Assembly: GCA_021737275.1 (NCBI GenBank)
Contig: JAIPEE010000034.1
Coordinates: 1-42,613 of the forward strand
DNA: 42,613 nucleotides
Reading direction: 5' to 3'
DNA from: Desulfobacterales bacterium
GTDB taxonomy: Bacteria; Desulfobacterota; Desulfobacteria; Desulfobacterales; JAIPEE01
In this document: piece after piece, positions 18,346 through 28,088 of the stretch
Position numbering within the stretch: the first letter of the stretch is position 1
Layout: every line of letters starts with the position of its first letter
Made by a program: the position numbers and the translations under genes
Notes under the pieces: model-generated
Told to the model about the DNA's origin: nothing
Database searches by the model: none
The model's input: the letters and a program-made list of their open reading frames with translations, nothing else

Positions 18346-20532
18346 ATGCCCTCTGAATCCCAACACCTTAAAATAACACTTGAAGGCAAAATTGAACATG
18401 TCACTTATCATAATGATGAAAATCATTATACAATCGCCCGGCTGAAGGTTTCCAAAACAGGTAATCGTGTTACCATTGTGGGATATATGCCGCCCATGAA
18501 CAGGGGAACAGCCATCAGCGTTACCGGTGAGTGGACAACTCACCCCAAATTTGGCCAGCAGTTAAAGTTCAGCTCATTTGAAACCCTTTTACCTGATTCC
18601 GTTGAAGGAATAAAAAAATATCTGACATCCGGTATGATCAAAGGAATCGGGCCATCCATGGCCAAAAAGATTATAGCTCACTTCGGAGAAGAAGCTCTTG
18701 AGGTTATTGAAAAAGAGCCCGGGCGCCTTTTGGAAGTTGACGGCATCGGGAAAACAAAAGCAGCAATAATAGAGACAGCATGGCAGGCGCATCATGCCGT
18801 AAGATCTTTGATGCAGCTGCTTCAGGAGATAAATATCAGTGCTGTTTTTTGCTCAAAACTTTATAAGCTATACGGTACAAATGCGGTTAACATTATCAAA
18901 ACCGATCCTTACAGAATAGCTGATGATATGCCCGGCAGCGGCTTTTTTATCGCTGATGCCGCTGCACAGAAATTCGGATTAGCTGAAAATGATCTGTTAA
19001 GGGTCAGAGCCTGTATTTTCCATCTGCTCTCCAGAGAATCTAATGATGGCCACATGTTTGCCTACAGACAAAAATTGACTGAAAGCTGCGCTTCTCTTTT
19101 TAATATTGCTCACGAACAGTTTGAACACGCACTGGATACCATGCAGGAAGATGAGAGAATTGTCATTGAAGCCGATCCGGAATCGGTGAACGATGCAGCC
19201 GTCTATCTCAAACCTTATCACCATGCAGAAAAGGGTATTGCGGACCGCTTAAAAGCCATGTTTTCGATCCCGGTTATTAAACCGGATATTGATACGGATG
19301 AAATTGCCGATGAGATATTGAACCGGCTCGCCATAAAACTATCTGATGAACAGCTTGAAATTCTGACACAACTCATCCATCACAGGGTTTCGATTATTAC
19401 CGGCGGACCCGGTACAGGCAAAACAACGCTTCTGCGCTCTATTTCAGCTATATTTTCAGCATTAGGTAAAAGGGTTCTGCTTGCGGCGCCAACCGGTCGT
19501 GCAGCCCGTCGCCTTTCTGATGTTACCAGGCGGCCGGCAAAAACAATCCATAAACTTCTGGGCTACAATCTTGAAGCGGGTCGTTTTGAAAAAAATCCTG
19601 ATAACCCGCTGGATGCCGATGTTGTCATCATTGATGAAGCATCCATGATCGATACAAATCTCATGTTTCATCTGATCAGCGCCATCCCTGTTATGTCAAG
19701 CCTGGTCATGGTGGGTGATATCTCCCAGCTGCCGTCTGTTGGCGCGGGTAATGTCCTTTCCGACCTGATCGGATCCGACAGAATTCCGGTATTTTATCTC
19801 AAGAAAATATTCCGGCAGGCGCAGGAGAGCCTGATTGTAACCAATGCACATAAGATAAAGGATGGAGAGTTTCCTGAGCATTGTTCAACCGGCGATCATG
19901 AGGACCTGTCGGAATTTTATTTCATCTATCAGCAAAGCCCGGAACAGGTAGCATCCACCATTGTCGACCTTTGCAGAATTCATATTCCCGACAAATTTAA
20001 TCTTGACCCCTATGCAGACATCCAGGTGTTAACCCCCATGCACAAGGGGGTTGCCGGCACCATCAACCTTAATCAGATGCTGCAAAAAGCGCTGAATAAC
20101 AGTACCGATGCAATTGGCAATACGGGTAATGTTTTCAAGGTGGGAGATAAAGTCATGCACCTGAGAAATAATTACCAAAAAGAGGTTTTTAACGGAGACA
20201 TAGGTATTATCAGTGATATCGATAAAAAAGCGGATATTGTCACCGTGGACTATGACAGCCGCCCGGTTGAATATATTTCGGATGAACGGGACGAACTGAC
20301 TCTGGCATATGCCATCTCTGTCCACAAGTCACAGGGATCTGAATATCCTGCGGTGGTGATCCCCATTATCACCCATCATTACACAATGCTCCAGCGTAAC
20401 CTTCTGTATACCGCTGTAACCAGGGGAGAGAAACTGGTTATCCTGGTTGGCACCAAAAAAGCCCTTGCCATTGCCTTAAAAAATAACAACCCCTGCCGGC
20501 GATTGTCAGGTTTAGCCCGAAAACTACAATAA
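18346..20532 (+). CDS. recD2: RecD2-family SF1B DNA helicase
   Basis: A 728-residue helicase of the RecD2/RecD-like type found in organisms without, or in addition to, RecBCD. An N-terminal OB-like and helix-hairpin-helix region (about 1-140, with GIGPSMAKK and DGIGKTKA) is followed by the motor domain. Walker A GGPGTGKTT is at 353-361, Walker B VVIIDEAS at about 426-433, and the C-terminal motif VHKSQGSEYP near residue 650. These enzymes unwind DNA 5' to 3'. It begins 9 bp after the gmhB-like gene and probably ends the lon transcript. A hairpin overlapping its stop codon region serves the convergent DUF1178 gene and possibly this one. Confidence 0.9.
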   Translation: MPSESQHLKITLEGKIEHVTYHNDENHYTIARLKVSKTGNRVTIVGYMPPMNRGTAISVTGEWTTHPKFGQQLKFSSFETLLPDSVEGIKKYLTSGMIKGIGPSMAKKIIAHFGEEALEVIEKEPGRLLEVDGIGKTKAAIIETAWQAHHAVRSLMQLLQEINISAVFCSKLYKLYGTNAVNIIKTDPYRIADDMPGSGFFIADAAAQKFGLAENDLLRVRACIFHLLSRESNDGHMFAYRQKLTESCASLFNIAHEQFEHALDTMQEDERIVIEADPESVNDAAVYLKPYHHAEKGIADRLKAMFSIPVIKPDIDTDEIADEILNRLAIKLSDEQLEILTQLIHHRVSIITGGPGTGKTTLLRSISAIFSALGKRVLLAAPTGRAARRLSDVTRRPAKTIHKLLGYNLEAGRFEKNPDNPLDADVVIIDEASMIDTNLMFHLISAIPVMSSLVMVGDISQLPSVGAGNVLSDLIGSDRIPVFYLKKIFRQAQESLIVTNAHKIKDGEFPEHCSTGDHEDLSEFYFIYQQSPEQVASTIVDLCRIHIPDKFNLDPYADIQVLTPMHKGVAGTINLNQMLQKALNNSTDAIGNTGNVFKVGDKVMHLRNNYQKEVFNGDIGIISDIDKKADIVTVDYDSRPVEYISDERDELTLAYAISVHKSQGSEYPAVVIPIITHHYTMLQRNLLYTAVTRGEKLVILVGTKKALAIALKNNNPCRRLSGLARKLQ

Positions 20533-20555
20533 AAAGCCGGATCTCGCAGCCCGGC
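20531..20555 (-). terminator. Terminator between convergent recD2 and DUF1178 genes
   Basis: GCCGG (20536-20540) pairs with CCGGC (20551-20555). In the minus direction the stem is followed directly by five Us (20531-20535), which also overlap the recD2 stop codon. It is therefore best placed as the terminator of the DUF1178 gene; in the plus direction the T-rich tract is more distant. Confidence 0.6.
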
Positions 20556-20597
20556 ATCATGATCTGTTTGTTTTTGTGAAATAGTGTAAAAGTTCTT

Positions 20598-21050
20598 TTA
20601 ATTATCTTTCTTTTTTTCCGGATCTGCCGGCTTTAAAGATGGAACTTTAAAAAAATTAACGCCCTCTTTTTTCAGAATTTTTTCTTCTTCTCCGGTGCTT
20701 ATCCCCTTTATGTTCCGGGGTTCAGATGAGCCATAATGAATTTTCAGTGCTTCAGAATAAAAGTTGGTACCCACATCATCAAAATTTTTATCCATATATT
20801 CATTAATTTTTTTGGCCGCCTTAAGTATCTCAAGTTGCTGCCGGTTAAAGGTTTTTGCCGTTGAAACAGGTGCTGCTGCCGGTTTTGATGATTTTATGGC
20901 AACAGGTGACAGGATTTTCTCAACGTTAGTTGTGCTGCATACCGGGCATTCAATCATGCCTTTATTGAGCTGCCGTTTATAAGCCCTGTGGTCTTTAAAC
21001 CACCCTTCGAATGTATGTCCATTTTCACATTGTAAATCAAATGCTATCAT
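20598..21050 (-). CDS. DUF1178 family protein
   Basis: A 150-residue protein beginning MIAFDLQCENGHTFEGWF, the typical N-terminus of the DUF1178 family, with a second cysteine pair in CPVC about 25 residues later. Cys/His positions suggest a small zinc ribbon. The C-terminal half is predicted helical and ends in a lysine-rich tail. An in-frame ATG six codons upstream (21068) is possible, but the family start is the methionine at 21050. The function is not known to me. It is convergent with recD2 and divergent from the SH3 protein gene. A CGGGTT/AACCCG hairpin sits at 21103-21124 upstream. Confidence 0.85.
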   Translation of the reverse strand: MIAFDLQCENGHTFEGWFKDHRAYKRQLNKGMIECPVCSTTNVEKILSPVAIKSSKPAAAPVSTAKTFNRQQLEILKAAKKINEYMDKNFDDVGTNFYSEALKIHYGSSEPRNIKGISTGEEEKILKKEGVNFFKVPSLKPADPEKKKDN

Positions 21051-21337
21051 AAAAACTTTTCGCCCCATCTTATCAAAAGATTCCTTAATAGAATATAATG
21101 AGCGGGTTAAACTTTGTAAACCCGTATCTCTCTATTTCAGGAACCGGAAATTCAACATAATTTTTATAAAATTATCATAACTGCCGGCAATATTAAAGTT
21201 AATTGTTGAAAGAATACTTTATTTTTTCAAGAAAATGTATTAAATATATGCAGTTAGCATAACCTGAGCCTTGTTTTTGGAAACTGACGGCAAGTTGACT
21301 CATAATGCAAATGGCCTGTTTATAGGAGATATGACTG

Positions 21338-21988
21338 ATGAAACGGATAGTTATGGTGGTTTTATGCCTGACAATTTTTGCGTCACCGGCCCTGGCAGAA
21401 CGCAGATATATTAAGTACCATATTGATACGATTACCTTCAGATCCGGACCGGGTACGGAATATAAGATTTTAAAAAAGATTGAAGTCGGCCGTCCAGTCG
21501 AACTACTGAAGGTTGAGGGTGACTGGAGCATGGTCAAAACTTCTGACGGTGAAGAGGGTTATGTCCTTTCACAGTTCCTCTCTTCTGAAGTTTCCAATGA
21601 GATTGCGCTTGAATCATTAAAAAAAAAATATGACTCGCTTTCTGAAAAATATACGGCGTTAAAGGAAACATCAACAACCTTAAAAGATGAGAATACCGTA
21701 CTGTCCAAAAATCTCTCCGAGGCAGAGGCTCAACTTTCCAATACAAGCAAATCATATGAAGCGCTCAAATCCGAATCTGCTGATTTTATAAAGCTTAAAT
21801 CAGACTATGAAAGGACAAGCGCTAAACTTGCTTCACAAGCAGAAACTCTTGAGGCGTGTGAAGTCGAGCTGGGCAGACTCCAGATGAATCAGAATCTCTG
21901 GCTCTTTTTTGGCGGTGCAGGCATACTTCTTGTCGGTATTATCATTGGGATGAGTGCCAGACGCCAGAAGCGGAGATCTCTTATTTAA
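21338..21988 (+). CDS. SH3-domain/coiled-coil membrane-anchored protein (YgiM-like)
   Basis: A 216-residue protein with four parts. There is a signal peptide (residues 1-21, ending ALA), a bacterial SH3 domain (about 24-85, with TFRSGPGTEYKIL and GYVLSQFL), a long coiled coil (about 88-182), and a single C-terminal membrane helix (about 187-207) followed by a basic tail. This order matches the YgiM/TIGR04211-type family of periplasmic SH3 proteins anchored by their C-terminus, whose role is thought to involve the cell envelope. AGGAG lies nine bases before the ATG. The nadB gene follows 11 bp later, so they are probably co-transcribed although no functional link is obvious. Confidence 0.85.
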   Translation: MKRIVMVVLCLTIFASPALAERRYIKYHIDTITFRSGPGTEYKILKKIEVGRPVELLKVEGDWSMVKTSDGEEGYVLSQFLSSEVSNEIALESLKKKYDSLSEKYTALKETSTTLKDENTVLSKNLSEAEAQLSNTSKSYEALKSESADFIKLKSDYERTSAKLASQAETLEACEVELGRLQMNQNLWLFFGGAGILLVGIIIGMSARRQKRRSLI

Positions 21989-21999
21989 GGTTTAATAAA

Positions 22000-23640
22000 A
22001 TGAATATCAATACGGATTTTCTGGTAATCGGCACCGGAGCAGCAGGTCTCAAATTTGCCCTGGATGTTGCCGGTCAGGGCACAGTTGCCATCGTTACCAA
22101 AAAAGATATTATGGAAAGTAACACCCGGTTTGCACAGGGTGGCGTCTCTTCAGTTTTTGATAAAACGGACTCATTTGAAAATCATATAGCGGATACCCTT
22201 GCTTCCGGTGATGGTATTTGTGACAAAGATGTTGTGGAGATGATTGTTAAACGGGCACCTGACGCCATAAAAGACCTCACCAGGCTGGGTGTCAAATTTG
22301 ATCTTAAAACATCAGATAAAGAAAAAACGCTTGATCCGTTTGATTATGAACTTGGACGTGAAGGCGGACACTCACACAACAGGATTGTTCATGTAAAGGA
22401 TCTGACCGGTCGTGCCATTGAAGAAGCTCTTGCAAAACAGGTTGAGGCAAACAAGAATATTACTGTTTATGAAAACCATATAGCCATTGACCTGATCACC
22501 TATTCCATGCACATGAAACGCGGTTTTATTACAACCAACCGCGAAGCAAACTGCTGCGGTGCATATGTACTGGATAAAAACAGTAATCAGATCAAAACCT
22601 TCACATCACACGTAACCGTTCTTGCAACAGGTGGAACCGGAAAGGTTTATCTATACACCAGTAACCCGGATGTGGCTGCAGGTGATGGTATTGCCATGGG
22701 TTATCGAGCAGGCGCATCGGTTGCCGATCTTGAATTTGTCCAGTTTCACCCCACATGCCTGTACCATCCGGATGCCAAAAATTTTCTGATTTCCGAAGCG
22801 GTCCGGGGTGAAGGCGGTATTCTGATCAATGCCGATGGCAACCCTTTTATGGAAAAATATTCACCATTGAAGGATCTGGCCTGCCGTGATGTGGTCGCTC
22901 GTGCCATTGATACCGAGCTAAAGCAAAGCGGTAATGATTCCGTTTTTCTTGATATCACACACAAGGATTCAAGCTTTGTCAAAACCCGTTTCCCCCATCT
23001 TTATGAAAGATGTCTTTCCTTCGGTATTGACATGACGACTGACCCCATACCGGTCGTTCCTGCGGCTCATTATATGTGCGGGGGGGTCGTTACGGATATG
23101 TGCGGTCGGACCGATGTTAAACAACTCTACGCTATTGGTGAAACAGCTTGTACCGGACTGCACGGGGCAAACCGCCTGGCAAGTAATTCACTGCTGGAAG
23201 CCGTTGTTTACGGAGATAATGCGGCAAAACAGGCAATTGAAGATATTAAATCAAAAAATTATAAAGATCTGCCGAAAGTACCTCCGTGGGATGAGGCCGA
23301 AACGACTGACAGTGATGAAGCCATTATGGTCACCCACAACTGGGATGAAATCAGACGCTGTATGTGGAACTATGTGGGCATCGTTCGTTCCCGAAAACGT
23401 TTGGACAGGGCCCGGCGACGCATTGAAAACATTCAGAATGAGATCAGGGAATACTACTGGGATTTTAAGGTTTCTGCTGATTTGATTGAACTCAGAAACC
23501 TGGCACAGGTTGCAGAACTGATCATTATGTGTGCGCTTCGCAGAAAAGAAAGCCGGGGCCTGCACTATAATATTGAGTATCCTGAAAAAGATGACCTGCG
23601 CTGGAAAAAAAGTTCTGTTATCAGGCGCCCATTTCTTTAA
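22000..23640 (+). CDS. nadB: L-aspartate oxidase
   Basis: A 546-residue flavoprotein that oxidises L-aspartate to iminoaspartate, the first step of de novo NAD synthesis. The FAD-binding GTGAAGLKFA motif is at about residues 11-20, the SNTRFAQGG substrate/FAD motif at about 40-48, and the ATGGTGKVY, EFVQFHPT and GANRLASNSLLEAVV blocks follow in the usual order. The Glu/Arg/His residues in these motifs separate NadB from fumarate reductase and succinate dehydrogenase flavoproteins, although close homology remains. In an anaerobe fumarate is the likely electron acceptor. nadA and nadC are not in the window. The gene faces the cystathionine lyase gene convergently. Confidence 0.92.
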   Translation: MNINTDFLVIGTGAAGLKFALDVAGQGTVAIVTKKDIMESNTRFAQGGVSSVFDKTDSFENHIADTLASGDGICDKDVVEMIVKRAPDAIKDLTRLGVKFDLKTSDKEKTLDPFDYELGREGGHSHNRIVHVKDLTGRAIEEALAKQVEANKNITVYENHIAIDLITYSMHMKRGFITTNREANCCGAYVLDKNSNQIKTFTSHVTVLATGGTGKVYLYTSNPDVAAGDGIAMGYRAGASVADLEFVQFHPTCLYHPDAKNFLISEAVRGEGGILINADGNPFMEKYSPLKDLACRDVVARAIDTELKQSGNDSVFLDITHKDSSFVKTRFPHLYERCLSFGIDMTTDPIPVVPAAHYMCGGVVTDMCGRTDVKQLYAIGETACTGLHGANRLASNSLLEAVVYGDNAAKQAIEDIKSKNYKDLPKVPPWDEAETTDSDEAIMVTHNWDEIRRCMWNYVGIVRSRKRLDRARRRIENIQNEIREYYWDFKVSADLIELRNLAQVAELIIMCALRRKESRGLHYNIEYPEKDDLRWKKSSVIRRPFL

Positions 23641-23714
23641 AAGTATTCCCTCTGCCCAAACACAGGGAGACATTTTATATTATACCGGTTATAGGTATCT
23701 TTTCAGAAATTATA

Positions 23715-24881
23715 TCAAAAAATCTTTGCAAAGGCACCCTTCAGATCATCAATTAAATCTTCTGTTTCTTCGAGACCGATATTTAATCTTATAATTGTTT
23801 TATCTGAATACTTGCTGTCAAAACGGCGTTTGCATTTACCGGCAGTGATCAAACTTTTAAAGCCTCCCCAGCTAAAACCAATGCCAAACAAATTAAGTGA
23901 ATTAACAAAGACCGCCATCTCTTTGTCGGAATAGTCTTGCTTAAATATAAATGCAAACAACCCGGAGGCGCCTGAAAAATCGCGCTTCCATAGATGATGC
24001 GCCGAATGGCTTGCCAGAGCAGGATGAATGACTTCACCGACAATGCACTCTGATTCAAGCCATTGTGCAATTTCAAATGCAGATTTTTCATGCTGCTTTA
24101 ATCTTACCGGCAGTGTCTTGAGGCCACGAAGTGCCAGGTAACAGTCATCTTGCGATGCATATATTTCCATGACGTTATAAAATTTATCGAACTCCGCCGC
24201 ATACTTTTCATTCACAGTCACCGTGCCGAGCAGAATATCCGAATGTCCGGCAATATATTTGGTTATGGATTGAATCGATACATCCACACCCAGGTCAAAA
24301 GGTCTGAGATAAAGCGGTGTGGCCCAGGTATTATCCAGTACAGTAAGAATATTCCGATTTTTGGCAATGGCCGTGATTGCCGGAATATCCTGTATCTCAA
24401 ATGTATTTGAGCCAGGGGACTCCAGAAATATCAACCGGGTATTTTCCTTTATATGCTTGTCAATATCAGCACCGATATCAGGCGGTACATAGTTTAATTC
24501 TACACCATACCGGGTAAGAATTTTATTACAGAAATGCGATGTGGGTCCATACACATTATCACAGACAAGAATATGATCCCCACTTTTGGTAAATGCCATC
24601 AGCGTGTTTATAATAGCACTGATACCCGACTGAAATGCCCGGGTCAGATAACCGCCTTCAAAAACCCTGATTGCGTCTTCAAAAGCTCTTTGTGTCGGCA
24701 AACCGGCAGTGCCGTATGCCACCCCTTCATATTGTCCTGAATTGGCTTTTAGCAAATCTTCATACTTTTCAAAAAGCACCGTTGACCCACGGTATATCGG
24801 GGGGTTTACCGTTCTTACCGGTTTTCCATTTACGACCTGATAATCGTCTTCATAGTTAATCAGTCGGGTTTTCTGTTTCAT
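23715..24881 (-). CDS. metC: Cystathionine beta-lyase (Cys/Met PLP-dependent family)
   Basis: A 388-residue fold-type I PLP enzyme of the cystathionine gamma-synthase/beta-lyase group. Lys208 in SITKYIAGHSD should hold the cofactor, Asp183 in LDNTWATP pairs with the pyridine nitrogen, and Tyr111 (NVYGPT) stacks on the ring. The overall pattern, including TVNPPIYRGSTV at 24-35 and the C-terminal SWGGFKSL block, resembles proteobacterial MetC, which converts cystathionine to homocysteine. Other family members (MetB, MetZ) cannot be fully excluded. It stands alone, with a long gene-free stretch upstream. Confidence 0.85.
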   Translation of the reverse strand: MKQKTRLINYEDDYQVVNGKPVRTVNPPIYRGSTVLFEKYEDLLKANSGQYEGVAYGTAGLPTQRAFEDAIRVFEGGYLTRAFQSGISAIINTLMAFTKSGDHILVCDNVYGPTSHFCNKILTRYGVELNYVPPDIGADIDKHIKENTRLIFLESPGSNTFEIQDIPAITAIAKNRNILTVLDNTWATPLYLRPFDLGVDVSIQSITKYIAGHSDILLGTVTVNEKYAAEFDKFYNVMEIYASQDDCYLALRGLKTLPVRLKQHEKSAFEIAQWLESECIVGEVIHPALASHSAHHLWKRDFSGASGLFAFIFKQDYSDKEMAVFVNSLNLFGIGFSWGGFKSLITAGKCKRRFDSKYSDKTIIRLNIGLEETEDLIDDLKGAFAKIF

Positions 24882-25565
24882 ATTCTCTATATCCTTTAAT
24901 TAGATGGCTCAAAAATATAGCGACTATTTTTAATTTCTACATTTGGTGGATTATAGCCGTTTTTATCAAAAAACAAATAGCCTTCTTTGCGTTTTTCCAA
25001 AAATCAATCCATTGGGACTTACTATTCTTTTTTATTTATTACCATATCTATTTGAAAATATGAAATATTTTACATTATCGGGCGATATAAAATTAAAACG
25101 AAGCGCAGTTTAAAGGAAGGGGTAAAAATCTCAAAGGGTTTTGTTTTAAATAGGCAAGATGCGCTTCGCCTTGATTTTTTGCATTCATCAGTTCCGAAGT
25201 GGGGAAATCGGAAACCTGACAGATCTTTTTAACAAACTCAATACTTCGAAAACCTTGGCATTTTTTCGAAGTTTCCCTCTCCCGAAGGAGAGGGAATATG
25301 AGTATTAGCGCTGCTTCATCGCAGGAGGGTTTGCAATTCACAATATCAACAGCAGCGCATTATAAAGAAATTATGTCTAAACTACATACACTTATAAATT
25401 TAATAACAAATTAATTGCTTCAAACTCATGAATTAAAAGTTAATTAAATTTCAATTAAAATGTTTTTTTTAAGTTTATCTATCTGTCGTGCTATTGATGA
25501 AGAAAAGGCAGGTATCTCCAACAGGCCGGCATTATCAGAATAAGTCCATAGCCGGGCTTTTCAGA
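24882..25565. other. 684-bp gene-poor region packed with inverted repeats
   Basis: No convincing gene. From 25099 to 25358 there is a run of perfect inverted repeats: CGAAGCGCA/TGCGCTTCG (25099-25107/25160-25168), TTCCGA/TCGGAA (25192-25197/25208-25213), a 10-bp pair ACTTCGAAAA/TTTTCGAAGT (25243-25252/25263-25272), a 10-bp stem with CGAA tetraloop (25273-25296), and GCGCTGCT/AGCAGCGC (25308-25315/25351-25358). An 82-codon minus frame (25093-25341, GTG start) spans them but resembles no family I know and has no clear ribosome binding site. The rest is AT-rich. This looks like a dispersed repeat or a decayed element. Confidence 0.55.
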
Positions 25566-26207
25566 TCATACTATTTTTAGTGCAGGTATAAGCTCAGTGA
25601 TACCTCTTGCCAATATCATAAATGCAAGAGACATCAAAATAATACCGCCGATCCTGACCATTATATCGGTGCCGTGGGATCCAAGCTTTTTGGTCATCGG
25701 GCCGGCAAAAATAAATGTCAGTGAGACAAAAAAACATGAAATACAGAGAAGACCTGTCAGTATCAGCCGTTCATAGTTATCACCAGCCTGTGCAAAATAT
25801 GTGATGACATATGAGATCATTGCTGCCCCGATTCCTATTGGAAATGTGAGGGGAACAATGATAATTGAACGCCATTTTTCACTGTTGTCTTCTTTATCAA
25901 CATTCTCCTGTCGGGATACATTTCCCTGCATCGTCATGGGAATGCTGGTCAGCAACAAAATAAAACCGCCGGTTGTCGTTAAGGCAGGAAGTGTGATACC
26001 AAGTAATGTCAGAAAATACTGGCCGCCCCATCCGGATATTAATAAGACCATAAAAACATTAAAGCTTACCCGCCACGCAATCTTATGCTGTGTTCGGGGA
26101 GGATAGCTGCTTACAAATCCACCAAAGGGTCCAATAATGCCGAAAGGGCTGAAGATTGCAATAAACCCGACAACAAACAAAAACATTTCACTTACAGTTA
26201 GCGGCAT
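25566..26207 (-). CDS. MarC family integral membrane protein
   Basis: A 213-residue protein with six hydrophobic segments and the N-terminal VGFIAIFSPFGIIGPF pattern and central ALTTTGGFILLLTSIPMT segment typical of the MarC (UPF0056) family. These are inner-membrane proteins of uncertain transport function; the old link to multiple antibiotic resistance has not held up in E. coli. GGAG eight to eleven bases upstream supports the ATG at 26207. It is divergent from the diguanylate cyclase gene. Confidence 0.9.
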   Translation of the reverse strand: MPLTVSEMFLFVVGFIAIFSPFGIIGPFGGFVSSYPPRTQHKIAWRVSFNVFMVLLISGWGGQYFLTLLGITLPALTTTGGFILLLTSIPMTMQGNVSRQENVDKEDNSEKWRSIIIVPLTFPIGIGAAMISYVITYFAQAGDNYERLILTGLLCISCFFVSLTFIFAGPMTKKLGSHGTDIMVRIGGIILMSLAFMILARGITELIPALKIV

Positions 26208-26424
26208 AACCTATCTCCGACACCATGATCCGGTTATAAATTCAGTTCATACCGGAATATATATTAAATGGGTGTATCGTAGCGTTTTAACCACGAAGCC
26301 AATCCGCCTAACCCGGGACAAATATAGCCGGATAATAACATCAGAATAAGCATAAAACCATTAAAATTTAAGCTTTTAAATAAAATATTTGATCTCAGGG
26401 AAACAAAATAATATAAAAGATTTC

Positions 26425-28065
26425 ATGGACACAAATCAGCTTAATAATTTGCTCGAACAGATATCGGAAAGTGCGTTGGGCGCGATCAGGGAAATGGTTT
26501 CCGGCAAACAGAGCCTGTCTGTCGATTCACTGCTTAAACATCTGAATACAGACCAAAAGCTCATAGCTCAAATTGCTGAATTTTCAGATCAGGAAACCAA
26601 TGATCATGAGGCATCATCTCAGATTTCTATTGAGGCTGAGGATCTTAAAGCCAAACTTTTAATTTTCAAAAATCAGAAAGATTCGCTCCTTAAGGATCAT
26701 GATACACTGGAAAGAAAACTGGGTGATACCGAAGAATTTTATCAGCGTTCACTTCTGTTTTTGATAGGTATGTTTGGGAGCGAAGAGAATCAGCCGCTGC
26801 AGGATAGCATTGGTCAGATAAAAAATCTGATCAAGGAAGGCACCAGCTCAACACAGCTGGCAGATGTCTTTCAGCGGTTTAAAGATACAGCTTTGAGAGA
26901 AAAAATTAAGGTTGATGCCGGAGAAATCAAAAAATCCAATCCTTTTTCATTTTTTTCAAAACTACTTAAAAGCGATCTCCCGGATATTGATGAGAAAGAT
27001 TTCAACAAAAAATACCTTACGCACCTGAAAGATTCTTACCGGAATATTACAGAAGAGTTAAAATTAAACCTGGGGAATAAATATTCCAAAAAACTTGATC
27101 GGATTGAAACGCTCATTAGTGAAAGCAATAATATTGAAGAACTTCATGATATTCGGGGAACCATTCTATCCCTTATTACCGAATATATTGACCGAATTGG
27201 CATGGAACGCCGCCAAGCCGTTGAAGTTTTACAAGAAATCGGAAAACGCCTGTTAAACATAGAAGAGACAATTCTGAAATCTTTAGCTGATACCGAGGCA
27301 GACTATCGGTCAAACACGCATTTTATTGACATCCTGGGAAAAAATATCACTGAACTTAAGGGCAAAGTCAATTTCAGTAAAACACTTGAGGAGGTTAAGG
27401 CCGTCTTCACTGAAAAACTGACTGATATTGAAGAAGCAATCCATGTAAAAAGCGAAACAGACAACAAAAATAGAAGTACTATAAAAAAGAATATTGAAAA
27501 TCTTAAGAGCAATCTCCAGGAAATGAGAAAAGACTTTAATGCGGCACTTGAACACTCACAGCAGCTTGAGCAGGAGATGCTGACAGATCCGCTTACCGGC
27601 GCATATAATCGCCGGGCTTACGACCGGCGTGTAAAAGAGGAGATGGAAAGATACCAGCGGTATAAACAGCCCCTCTCCATGCTTCTACTGGATATCGACC
27701 ACTTTAAGCAGGTTAATGACACTTATGGTCATGCAATTGGAGATAAATGCCTTATTGAGATTGTCCAGAAAGTAAAAGCCAATATCAGAAATTGTGATTT
27801 TCTGGGAAGATATGGCGGTGAGGAATTTGCGGTTATTCTCCCTGAAACCAATAGTGAATCGGCCCGCCTTGTAGCGGAAAAATTACGTATGGCTGTCGAA
27901 AAAACAACCTTTCTCCATAAAGATGAAACTGTCAAAATAACAATCAGTACGGGCGTGACCGGAGCAACGCCTTCAGATAAAGACCATAGTACTCTTTTTG
28001 ACAGGATGGATAAGGCCATGTATGAGGCAAAAGCATCCGGAAGGAACAAGGTGGTTGTCAGATAG
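26425..28065 (+). CDS. Diguanylate cyclase with long coiled-coil N-terminus
   Basis: A 546-residue protein with a C-terminal GGDEF domain that makes cyclic di-GMP. The active-site signature is GGEEF at residues 464-468, and the product-binding inhibitory site RxxD is intact (RNCD, 455-458), so feedback control is expected. Residues 1-385 are hydrophilic, heptad-rich and contain no membrane helix, so the enzyme is probably cytosolic and dimerises through the coil. No recognisable sensory domain was seen. The frame opens at a TTG (26389), but the ATG at 26425 is preferred; neither has a strong ribosome binding site. Confidence 0.85.
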   Translation: MDTNQLNNLLEQISESALGAIREMVSGKQSLSVDSLLKHLNTDQKLIAQIAEFSDQETNDHEASSQISIEAEDLKAKLLIFKNQKDSLLKDHDTLERKLGDTEEFYQRSLLFLIGMFGSEENQPLQDSIGQIKNLIKEGTSSTQLADVFQRFKDTALREKIKVDAGEIKKSNPFSFFSKLLKSDLPDIDEKDFNKKYLTHLKDSYRNITEELKLNLGNKYSKKLDRIETLISESNNIEELHDIRGTILSLITEYIDRIGMERRQAVEVLQEIGKRLLNIEETILKSLADTEADYRSNTHFIDILGKNITELKGKVNFSKTLEEVKAVFTEKLTDIEEAIHVKSETDNKNRSTIKKNIENLKSNLQEMRKDFNAALEHSQQLEQEMLTDPLTGAYNRRAYDRRVKEEMERYQRYKQPLSMLLLDIDHFKQVNDTYGHAIGDKCLIEIVQKVKANIRNCDFLGRYGGEEFAVILPETNSESARLVAEKLRMAVEKTTFLHKDETVKITISTGVTGATPSDKDHSTLFDRMDKAMYEAKASGRNKVVVR

Positions 28066-28088
28066 TTATATTGCCTGTTTCAAATTTA

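Noticed and set aside
25093-25341. 82-codon minus-strand gene
   Set aside because: GTG start without a ribosome binding site, composition dictated by inverted repeats, no family resemblance. Treated as part of a repeat-rich region.
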